Part shown: positions 54,665 through 64,000 of the stretch, piece by piece
Position numbering within the stretch: the first letter of the stretch is position 1
How the letters are laid out: every line of letters starts with the position of its first letter
Origin: Betaproteobacteria bacterium
Lineage (GTDB): Bacteria; Pseudomonadota; Gammaproteobacteria; Burkholderiales; Burkholderiaceae_F
Assembly (NCBI GenBank): GCA_016861185.1
Contig: BOKW01000010.1
Coordinates: 62,001 to 126,000, forward strand
Direction: 5' to 3'
Length of the DNA stretch: 64,000 nucleotides
Notes under the pieces: model-generated
Databases searched by the model: none
What the model was told of the DNA's origin: nothing
Seen by the model: the letters and a program-made list of their open reading frames with translations, nothing else
Made by a program: the position numbers and the translations under genes

Positions 54665-55315
54665 ATGCCGACCGCGAAGAAGAAGCATCGCTCGAATCCC
54701 GAGTGGATCCGGCGTCACCTCACCGATCCTTTCGTGAAGGCGGCGACCAAACACGGCTATCGCGCCCGTTCCGCGTACAAGCTCGCGGAGATCGACGATC
54801 GCGACAAGCTGCTGAAGCCCGGCAGCGTCGTGATCGATCTGGGTGCGGCGCCGGGAAGCTGGACCCAGGTCGTGCGCGAGCGGCTGACGGACCGCCAAGG
54901 GGTGGTGCGCGGCCGCATCATCGCGCTCGACGTGCTGCCGATGGATCCGCTGCCCGACGTGACCTTCATTCAGGGCGATTTCCGTGAAGCCGACGTCGAA
55001 GCGCAGCTCGTGGCCGCGCTCGATGGCGAACGCGCCGACGTGATCCTGTCGGACATGGCCCCCAATCTTTCGGGCATCGCCGCCGTCGACGCGGCGCGCA
55101 GCGGCCACCTGTGCGAGCTGGCGCTCGCGTTCGCCCAGGCGCATCTGAAGCCGGGCGGTGCGCTGCTGGTCAAGGCCTTCCAGGGCAGCGGCTACAGCCA
55201 GTTCGTCGAGGCGCTCAAGAAGACCTTCACGAACGTCGTCGTGCGCAAGCCCGCCGCGTCGCGCGACAGCTCGAGCGAAACCTACCTGCTCGCGCGGGGT
55301 CTGAAACAGCGTTGA
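54665..55315 (+). CDS. rlmE: 23S rRNA (uridine-2552) 2'-O-methyltransferase
   Basis: This 216-residue FtsJ/RrmJ enzyme methylates U2552 of the peptidyl-transferase A-loop. The catalytic K-D-K-E set is visible: Lys39 ([12 protein letters not shown]), Asp in [11 protein letters not shown], Lys in [11 protein letters not shown] and Glu in [11 protein letters not shown]. The SAM loop is [14 protein letters not shown]. The ATG at 54665 gives [25 protein letters not shown], typical for this clade. In E. coli rlmE and ftsH form one heat-shock operon; here a separate heat-shock promoter sits between them. Confidence 0.96.
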   Translation: MPTAKKKHRSNPEWIRRHLTDPFVKAATKHGYRARSAYKLAEIDDRDKLLKPGSVVIDLGAAPGSWTQVVRERLTDRQGVVRGRIIALDVLPMDPLPDVTFIQGDFREADVEAQLVAALDGERADVILSDMAPNLSGIAAVDAARSGHLCELALAFAQAHLKPGGALLVKAFQGSGYSQFVEALKKTFTNVVVRKPAASRDSSSETYLLARGLKQR

Positions 55316-55356
55316 ACTGAGGGTTTGCCAAGGGGCGCATTCGATCGCTGCAAGCC

Positions 55357-55386
55357 CTTGAAAAAGCAGGGTGATCGCCCCCATCT
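55357..55386 (+). promoter_or_regulatory. sigma-32 (heat-shock) promoter of ftsH
   Basis: CTTGAAA (55357-55363) and CCCCATCT (55379-55386) are separated by 15 bases. This matches the RpoH consensus CTTGAAA-N11..16-CCCCATNT exactly. It lies 107 bases before the ftsH start. A TAGAAT (55438-55443) nearer the gene could be a second, sigma-70-type -10 without a clear -35. Confidence 0.8.
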
Positions 55387-55492
55387 GCGGGCATGTTTCG
55401 ATGCCGCCTCGGATGGGCCTGCAGGTGCGATTGGGCCTAGAATCCGAGCCATCCGTCCGCTGCCGGTTGCGGACCTCGTCGGGAGTCGTGTC

Positions 55493-57394
<1,902 letters not shown>

Positions 57395-57414
57395 GCGCAG
57401 CCGAAGCGTTCCCG

Positions 57415-57444
57415 AACGCCCGCGCAAGCGGGCGTTTGCATTTT
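57415..57444 (+). terminator. intrinsic terminator of ftsH
   Basis: AACGCCCGC/GCGGGCGTT (9-bp stem, loop GCAA) is followed by TGCATTTT, just before the stop of the convergent HDOD gene. Confidence 0.75.
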
Positions 57445-58811
57445 CAGACTTCGCCGCCGAGCTGGGTCGCGCCCGCGGCCCAGTCGGCCGCTTCGGCATA
57501 CAGCGCGGCGGCCTTGTCGCGGTTCAGCTCGAGCTTCGCGCAGGCCGCTTCCTGCCGCGCGTCGTCCCCGGTTTCGAGCGCGAGCGCGAGGTCGAGATAA
57601 GACCGCCACGGACCGCTTTCGGCGATCAGCGCGTCGATCGTCTGCGCGGGCAGCAGCGGCATCAGCGCGAGCGCCGATTCCAGCGGCACGTTCAGCAGCA
57701 GATCGAGCAGCGAAAACGCGCCGGTGACGAACAGCGCTTCGGGCGGATCGGTGCGGCTGCGCGCGATCGCGACCAGCTCGAGCAGGCGCCCGCGCACGAG
57801 CGCCGTCTCGTGCAGCGCGCGCGCCAGCGGCACGCTGCCCGCGCTCGACAGCAGCAGCACCGCGAGCCAGCGGTACAGTTCGCGCGTGCCCAGCATCATC
57901 ACCGCTTCCTGCAGCGAACCGATCGAACGCCCCAGCCCGTAGGCCGCGCTGCCCAGAATCCGCATCAGCCGGTACGACAGCGTGACGTCGGCCTTGAACA
58001 GTTCGGCGATGTCGCGCGGCGGCCGGCCGGCGGTCAGCGCCGAGAGGATGTTGGCGATCGTCACCGTCTGCACCGACGCCTGGCCGGTGCGCTGCGCCGC
58101 GGCCTGCGCGTATGCGCCGCACGCGTAATCGGCGCCTTTCTGCAAGGCGGCCGCAACGTCCTCGAACGAACGCAGATTCGTGACGATGCGGCCCTGCCTG
58201 GGAATCGCCCGCTGCGCGGGTCCGCTCGGCGCGCCGCGGGCGCCCCCGGCGGCGTTGATCACGACGAACTCGGGCGGCGGCTCGACCAGCGCAATCTCCG
58301 GCGCGAGCGCGATCTTCAGGTCTTGGCTGCGCAGGATCGACAGCACGACCGGCGCCTCGGTGCCGAGCGCGTCGAGCGTGATTCCGTCGAGCGCGACGAT
58401 CGCGCCGCGCGGCAGCTGGGCGACCGCGGCGCTGTGGCGCAGCGTGGCCGGCGGCAGATTCAGCACCGCGGTGCGCGGCGCCCGCATCACCGCCTGCGCG
58501 GCCTGCGCGAACGCGAAGTCGAGCGTCTCCTGCAGCGCGCGCTGCGCGTGCGTGCGGCGCAGCCGCTCGGCGGCCCAGGGGGAAAGCCGCAGGTCCCAGC
58601 CCCCGATCGCGCCGCGACGGTCGAGCAGCGGACGGCGTGCGACGAGCCGCCACGGCTGCGCGAGGTCGGCGCTCGGCGCGCGCGGCGCGACCGCCGGCGG
58701 TGCGGCTCTGCCCGCGGCGGGTGCGGCTTCTCTCTTCGCTTCGTTCTTCTCGCCGTTCTTCGCGGCGTCCGGTGCCCGTTGGCCCCAGCGCGCAAGCAGT
58801 TGTCGCAGCAT
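57444..58811 (-). CDS. HDOD-domain signalling protein with degenerate EAL-like N-terminus (YuxH-like)
   Basis: This 455-residue protein has a low-complexity leader to about residue 50. A region follows that recalls the EAL fold start (PWRLVARRPLLDRRGAIGGWDLRLS), without any EAL catalytic motif. An HDOD domain comes next from about 240 (TVTIANILSALTAGRPPRDIAELFKADVTLSYRLMRILGSAAYGLGRSIGSLQEAVMMLGTREL). YuxH-type EAL-HDOD proteins act in c-di-GMP-linked signalling, often without enzyme activity. It is inverted between ftsH and folP, which usually adjoin, so it looks inserted. Confidence 0.82.
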   Translation of the reverse strand: MLRQLLARWGQRAPDAAKNGEKNEAKREAAPAAGRAAPPAVAPRAPSADLAQPWRLVARRPLLDRRGAIGGWDLRLSPWAAERLRRTHAQRALQETLDFAFAQAAQAVMRAPRTAVLNLPPATLRHSAAVAQLPRGAIVALDGITLDALGTEAPVVLSILRSQDLKIALAPEIALVEPPPEFVVINAAGGARGAPSGPAQRAIPRQGRIVTNLRSFEDVAAALQKGADYACGAYAQAAAQRTGQASVQTVTIANILSALTAGRPPRDIAELFKADVTLSYRLMRILGSAAYGLGRSIGSLQEAVMMLGTRELYRWLAVLLLSSAGSVPLARALHETALVRGRLLELVAIARSRTDPPEALFVTGAFSLLDLLLNVPLESALALMPLLPAQTIDALIAESGPWRSYLDLALALETGDDARQEAACAKLELNRDKAAALYAEAADWAAGATQLGGEV

Positions 58812-58821
58812 CGTGGTCCTC

Positions 58822-58833
58822 GTGACGCGTCAC
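58822..58833. promoter_or_regulatory. 12-bp palindrome in the HDOD-folP divergent gap
   Basis: GTGACGCGTCAC is a perfect palindrome in the 57-base divergent spacer, 11 bases from the HDOD ATG and directly next to TAGAAT (58834-58839), a possible -10 for folP. It may be an operator. Confidence 0.45.
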
Positions 58834-58868
58834 TAGAATGCAGGCTTCGCTATCGGCTGGCAAGCGCG

Positions 58869-59722
58869 GTGGATCAAAGTGTTTCGGGCGCGCGTTGGGC
58901 GTGCCGCGGTCGGGTTTTCGACCTCGCGCGCCCACTCGTGATGGGCATCGTGAACGTCACGCCCGACTCGTTTTCGGACGGCGGGCGGTTCTTCGACTTC
59001 GAGCGTGCGCTGGCGCACGGCGAGCGGCTGATCGCCGAAGGCGCCGATCTGCTCGACATCGGCGGCGAGTCGACGCGGCCCGGCGCGGCCGGGGTCGGCG
59101 TCGACGAGGAACTGGCGCGCGTGATCCCGCTGGTGTGCACGCTGCGCGAACGCGGGGTTCCGATTTCGATCGACACGAGCAAACCCGAGGTGATGCGCGC
59201 CGCGCTGGCCGAGGGCGCGGCGGTCGTCAACGACGTGCGCGCGCTGCGCGCCGGTGGCGCGCTCGAAGCCGTCGCCGCGTCCGACTGCGGCATCGTGCTG
59301 ATGCACATGCAGGGCGAACCGCGCACGATGCAGCTCGCTCCGCACTACGACGACGTCGTGCGCGAAGTCGGCGACTTCCTGCGCGCGCGCCGCGATGCGC
59401 TGGTGGCCGCGGGCGTGGCGCGCGAGCGCATCGCGCTCGACCCCGGCTTCGGCTTCGGCAAGACCGTCGCCCACAACTTCGCGCTGCTCGCGCGGCTGCA
59501 TGAACTGACCGCGCTCGGGCAGCCTTTGCTCGCCGGGCTGTCGCGCAAGTCGATGCTCGGCCACGCGACCGGGCGCGCCGTCGACGAACGCGTGCACGGC
59601 TCGGTCGCCGCGGCGCTGCTGGCCGTGCAGCGCGGAGCGCGTATCGTGAGGGTGCACGACGTGGCCGCGACGCGCGATGCGCTGGCGGTCTGGCAGGCGG
59701 TCATCCAACAGGGAGAGGGGCA

Positions 59723-59726
<4 letters not shown>
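58869..59726 (+). CDS. folP: dihydropteroate synthase
   Basis: This 285-residue TIM-barrel enzyme joins p-aminobenzoate to the pterin pyrophosphate in folate synthesis; it is the sulfonamide target. [17 protein letters not shown] is near residue 25, GGESTRPGA follows, then [13 protein letters not shown] and [13 protein letters not shown], with [11 protein letters not shown] near the end. I chose the GTG at 58869, since [18 protein letters not shown] aligns with the E. coli FolP N-terminus. The frame is open further upstream, but that part is antisense to the HDOD gene. The stop overlaps glmM as GTGA. Confidence 0.95.
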
Positions 59727-61072
<1,346 letters not shown>

Positions 61073-61166
61073 ACGCCGTCGCTGCCTGCGACCGCGACGG
61101 CGGTCCGCGACGGTCTTGTGACAGCGCGTCCCTCGGCACGACCGCCGTGTTGGCGGCGGGCCGGAC

Positions 61167-61200
61167 TTGTCACCGAAGCGTCACATGCGCTTCATAGACT
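61167..61200 (+). promoter_or_regulatory. Pho box and -10 of the pst operon
   Basis: TTGTCAC (61167-61173) and GCGTCAC (61178-61184) are 11-bp-phased direct repeats, as in the PhoB site CTGTCAT-N4-CTGTCAT. TAGACT (61195-61200) lies 10 bases after the second repeat, the spacing expected when the Pho box replaces a -35. The rest of the 177-base glmM-pstS gap shows nothing else clear. Confidence 0.7.
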
Positions 61201-61249
61201 TCGTGCCGTGAGACGAACAGTCCTCAGCCAACTTCGACCCGAGGTGACC

Positions 61250-62287
61250 ATGAAGCTTCCTTCGATCCAGACCTTCGCCGCCGCGTTCGCGCTGGCCGGC
61301 GCTTTCGGCGCTGCAGCCGCGCAGGACGTGACCGGCGCCGGCGCGACGTTTCCGGCGCCGCTGTACGCCAAATGGGCCGACGCCTACCACAAGGCCACCG
61401 GCACGCGCGTGAACTACCAGTCGGTCGGCTCGGGCGCGGGACTGCGCCAGATCCGCGGCAAGACGGTGGACTTCGGTGCATCCGACATGCCGCTGACCGA
61501 CGAGGAGTTGGCGAAGGACGGCCTGATGCAGTTCCCGACGGTGATCGGCGGCGTCGTGCCGGTCGTGAACCTGAAGGGCATCGACACGCGCCAGCTTCGG
61601 CTGACCGGCGCCGTGCTCGGCAACATCTACCTCGGCAAGATCACCAGGTGGAACGACCCGGCGATCGCCTCGCTGAACCCGGGGCTCAAGCTGCCCGACA
61701 CGGCGATCGCGGTCGTGCGGCGCGCGGACGGTTCGGGAACGACCTTCATCTTCACGAACTACCTGTCGAAGGTGAACGCGGAGTGGAAGTCCAAGGTCGG
61801 CGAAGGCACCGCGGTCAACTGGCCGACCGGCGCGGGCGGCAAGGGCAACGAAGGTGTGGCCGCGTTCGTGCAGCGGCTGCCGAACTCGATCGGCTATGTC
61901 GAATACGCGTACGCCAAGCAGAACAAGATGACCTACGCGCTGCTGCAGAACGCGGCGGGCAACTTCGTCGCGCCGGACGACGCCACGTTCAAGGCGGCCG
62001 CCGCGGGCGCCGAGTGGCAGAAGTCCTTCTATCAGATCCTGACCAACCAACCGGGCAAGGACGCGTGGCCGATCACCGGCGCGACGTTCATCATGATGCA
62101 GCTCAAGCAGGACAAGCCGCAGCAGGCCGCCGCGTCGCTGCGCTTCTTCGACTGGGCGTTCAAGAACGGCGACAAGATGGCGGAAGAACTCGACTACGTG
62201 CCGTTGCCCGACAGCGTGAAGGCGATGATCCGCAAGGCGTGGGCGAAGATCACCGACGACGCAGGCAGGTCGGTATCTCCGCTGTAA
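61250..62287 (+). CDS. pstS: phosphate ABC importer substrate-binding protein
   Basis: This 345-residue periplasmic phosphate-binding protein has a Sec signal peptide, with a probable cut after AAAA near residue 24. The mature part begins QDVTGAGATFPAPLYAKWADAY. Phosphate contacts are in VGSGAGLRQI, FGASDMPL and RADGSGTTFIFTNYL. The length equals the E. coli protein. It is the first gene of pstSCA(B) and under a Pho box. An intercistronic hairpin downstream may keep its level above that of the membrane genes. Confidence 0.97.
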   Translation: MKLPSIQTFAAAFALAGAFGAAAAQDVTGAGATFPAPLYAKWADAYHKATGTRVNYQSVGSGAGLRQIRGKTVDFGASDMPLTDEELAKDGLMQFPTVIGGVVPVVNLKGIDTRQLRLTGAVLGNIYLGKITRWNDPAIASLNPGLKLPDTAIAVVRRADGSGTTFIFTNYLSKVNAEWKSKVGEGTAVNWPTGAGGKGNEGVAAFVQRLPNSIGYVEYAYAKQNKMTYALLQNAAGNFVAPDDATFKAAAAGAEWQKSFYQILTNQPGKDAWPITGATFIMMQLKQDKPQQAAASLRFFDWAFKNGDKMAEELDYVPLPDSVKAMIRKAWAKITDDAGRSVSPL

Positions 62288-62300
62288 CCCGCAACGTCGC

Positions 62301-62325
62301 GCGGGCCGGCGTCATGCCGGCCCGC
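62301..62325 (+). terminator. intercistronic hairpin between pstS and pstC
   Basis: GCGGGCCGGC/GCCGGCCCGC forms a perfect 10-bp stem with loop GTCAT, followed by TTCGTTTG. The weak T-run suggests partial termination or mRNA protection, as is common after binding-protein genes. Confidence 0.55.
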
Positions 62326-62356
62326 TTCGTTTGTCGACGGTCCCGGAAGGGGCGCC

Positions 62357-63358
62357 ATGGACGCTACTATCTCGACGACAACAACACGGATCCGGGACCA
62401 GGTGATGCGGAGTCCGCGGCGGCCGGCAGGGCGGGCCGGCGATCTCTTCTTTGCGGGCCTTGTACGCGCGGCGGCGGTCGTCACGCTGCTGCTGCTGGTC
62501 GGCATCATCGTTTCGCTGCTCGCCGGCGCCTGGCCGTCGATCCAGCATTTCGGGCTGCGCTTCCTGTGGACCTCGGAATGGGATCCGGTACAGGAGCGCT
62601 TCGGCGGGCTGGTGATGATCTACGGCACGCTCGCGACCTCGCTGATCGCCTTGCTGATCGCGGTGCCCGTGAGCTTCGGCATCGCGCTGTTCCTCACCGA
62701 GCTGTCGCCGCGCTGGCTCAAGCGTCCGCTCGGAACGGCGATCGAACTGCTCGCGGCGATTCCGAGCATCGTCTACGGCATGTGGGGCCTGCTGGTTTTC
62801 GCGCCGTTGCTCGCGCAGTACGTGCAGCAGCCGCTGCAGGCGGGGTTCGGCGACGTGCCGCTGCTGGGAGGGCTTTTCTCCGGCCCGCCGGTGGGCATCG
62901 GCATCCTGTCGGCGGGCATCATCCTCGCGATCATGATCATCCCGTTCATCGCCGCGGTGATGCGCGACGTTTTCGAGGTGACGCCGCCGCTGCTGAAGGA
63001 GTCCGCGTACGGCGTGGGTGCGACGACGTGGGAGGTCGTCAGCCGAGTCGTGCTGCCGTACACGAAGGCGGGCGTGATCGGCGGCATCATGCTCGGGCTC
63101 GGGCGGGCGCTCGGCGAGACGATGGCGGTGACCTTCGTCATCGGCAACTTCAACCAGCTGGAGAGCCTGTCGCTGTTCGAGGCGGCCAACTCGATCACCT
63201 CCGCGCTGGCCAACGAGTTCGCCGAGGCCACGCCCGGGCTGCACGAGGCCTCGCTGATCTACCTCGGGTTGGTTCTGTTCTTCATCACCTTCGTCGTGCT
63301 GGCGGCGTCGAAGCTGCTGCTGCTGCGGCTGGCTAAGCGTGAAGGGGCGCGCGCATGA
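62357..63358 (+). CDS. pstC: phosphate ABC importer permease PstC
   Basis: This 333-residue inner-membrane protein has six helices. Characteristic PstC stretches are [66 protein letters not shown] and the coupling loop [54 protein letters not shown] precedes the ATG. Its stop overlaps pstA as ATGA. Confidence 0.97.
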   Translation: MDATISTTTTRIRDQVMRSPRRPAGRAGDLFFAGLVRAAAVVTLLLLVGIIVSLLAGAWPSIQHFGLRFLWTSEWDPVQERFGGLVMIYGTLATSLIALLIAVPVSFGIALFLTELSPRWLKRPLGTAIELLAAIPSIVYGMWGLLVFAPLLAQYVQQPLQAGFGDVPLLGGLFSGPPVGIGILSAGIILAIMIIPFIAAVMRDVFEVTPPLLKESAYGVGATTWEVVSRVVLPYTKAGVIGGIMLGLGRALGETMAVTFVIGNFNQLESLSLFEAANSITSALANEFAEATPGLHEASLIYLGLVLFFITFVVLAASKLLLLRLAKREGARA

Positions 63359-64000
63359 GCGCCGTTCTGCCCGGCCGCTCGACGGTCAACCGGCTGCCGA
63401 TGCACCGCAGGCGCAAGGCGATCAACTTCGTTGCGCTGTCGCTGTCGCTCGTGGCAATGGGCTTCGGTCTGTTCTGGCTGATCTGGATCCTGTTCGAGAC
63501 GATCTACCTCGGCGTCGGCGGGTTGAACTGGGCGACCTTCACGCAGTCGACGCCGCCGCCGAACGCCGAAGGCGGCGGACTGGCCAACGCGATCGTCGGC
63601 TCGGGCGTGATGGTCGCGCTTGCGACGCTGGTCGGCACGCCCATCGGCATCCTCGCCGGCATCTACCTCGCCGAGTACGGGCAGCGCACCTGGCTCGGTC
63701 ACGCGACGCGCTTCATCAACGACATCCTGCTGTCGGCGCCGTCGATCGTGATCGGCCTGTTCGTCTACGCGATCGTCGTCGCGAAGACTCGCACGTTCTC
63801 GGGCTACGCCGGCGTCATCGCGTTGGCGCTGATCGTGATCCCGGTGGTCGTGCGCACCACCGAAAACATGCTGCAACTGATCCCCAACGCGCTGCGCGAA
63901 GCGGCGTTCGCGCTCGGCTCGCCCAAGTGGGTGGTGATCTCGCGCGTGACCCTGCGCGCGGCCAAGGCCGGCGTGGTCACCGGCGTGCTGCTGGCGCTGG
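63355..64000 (+). CDS. pstA: phosphate ABC importer permease PstA (3' end outside the window)
   Basis: The frame is open from the ATG at 63355 to the window end: 215 codons and one base. It starts [59 protein letters not shown] and continues [17 protein letters not shown] and [21 protein letters not shown]. The EAA-type coupling loop [32 protein letters not shown] lies near the edge. It is truncated only by the window; pstB and phoU would be expected next. Confidence 0.95.
   Translation, partial: MSAVLPGRSTVNRLPMHRRRKAINFVALSLSLVAMGFGLFWLIWILFETIYLGVGGLNWATFTQSTPPPNAEGGGLANAIVGSGVMVALATLVGTPIGILAGIYLAEYGQRTWLGHATRFINDILLSAPSIVIGLFVYAIVVAKTRTFSGYAGVIALALIVIPVVVRTTENMLQLIPNALREAAFALGSPKWVVISRVTLRAAKAGVVTGVLLAL

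Overview
This is a GC-rich (roughly 68-70% by eye) chromosomal segment of a betaproteobacterium, most likely order Burkholderiales. The evidence is gene order: ubiG-gph beside ompA and gyrA; pheA-hisC-tyrA-aroA-cmk-rpsA-ihfB-lapA-lapB; rpmE-rho-trxA beside an AddB/AddA-type pair; ffs-dnaX-ybaB-recR; carA-carB-greA-yhbY-rlmE-ftsH; and folP-glmM-pstS-pstC-pstA. Nearly every base is coding. I see no prophage, insertion sequence, CRISPR array, tRNA or rRNA.

Layout. 1-7.2 kb (minus strand): a truncated DUF748/AsmA-like envelope protein, gph, ubiG, two tandem OmpA paralogues with long polyproline linkers, and an MtaD-type deaminase. 7.3-20.5 kb (plus strand): gyrA, the aromatic/histidine block pheA-hisC-tyrA-aroA, a small DUF2061 gene on the opposite strand, cmk, rpsA, ihfB, lapA-lapB, a ComEA-like gene and cysM. 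20.5-29.4 kb: class I fumarase and a YqhA-type protein (minus), htpX (plus), then a MATE exporter, a glycosyltransferase-39-like protein, L31 type B, Rho and thioredoxin (minus). 29.6-40.9 kb (plus): the helicase-nuclease pair, the 4.5S SRP RNA, a GNAT acetyltransferase, dnaX, ybaB, recR, a MAPEG protein and a PAS-PAS-GGDEF diguanylate cyclase. 40.9-45 kb: a CaiB/BaiF CoA-transferase followed by a complete NitT/TauT-type ABC importer. 45-49 kb: two convergent membrane-plus-TPR genes (one a rhomboid protease) and transaldolase. 49.2-64 kb: carAB, greA, yhbY, rlmE, ftsH, an inverted HDOD gene, folP, glmM and the start of the pst phosphate operon.

Genes are tightly packed: ATGA/GTGA stop-start overlaps join at least eight pairs (gph-ubiG, hisC-tyrA, lapB-comEA, addB-addA, recR-MAPEG, GGDEF-CaiB, folP-glmM, pstC-pstA). 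Regulatory sites readable by eye include a strong sigma-32 promoter before ftsH, a Pho box before pstS, a sigma-70-type promoter before rpmE and several intrinsic terminators.

The least ordinary signal is a dispersed family of 7-bp tandem repeats (GGATYGC/GGATCAC type) sitting almost exactly at gene boundaries: after pheA, across the ComEA start, after cysM, twice in the rho-rpmE spacer, directly before the ABC ATPase start, and at the ATPase-permease junction, with an in-frame copy in the DnaX linker. I found no convincing new multi-gene defence or metabolic system; most of the window is core housekeeping.
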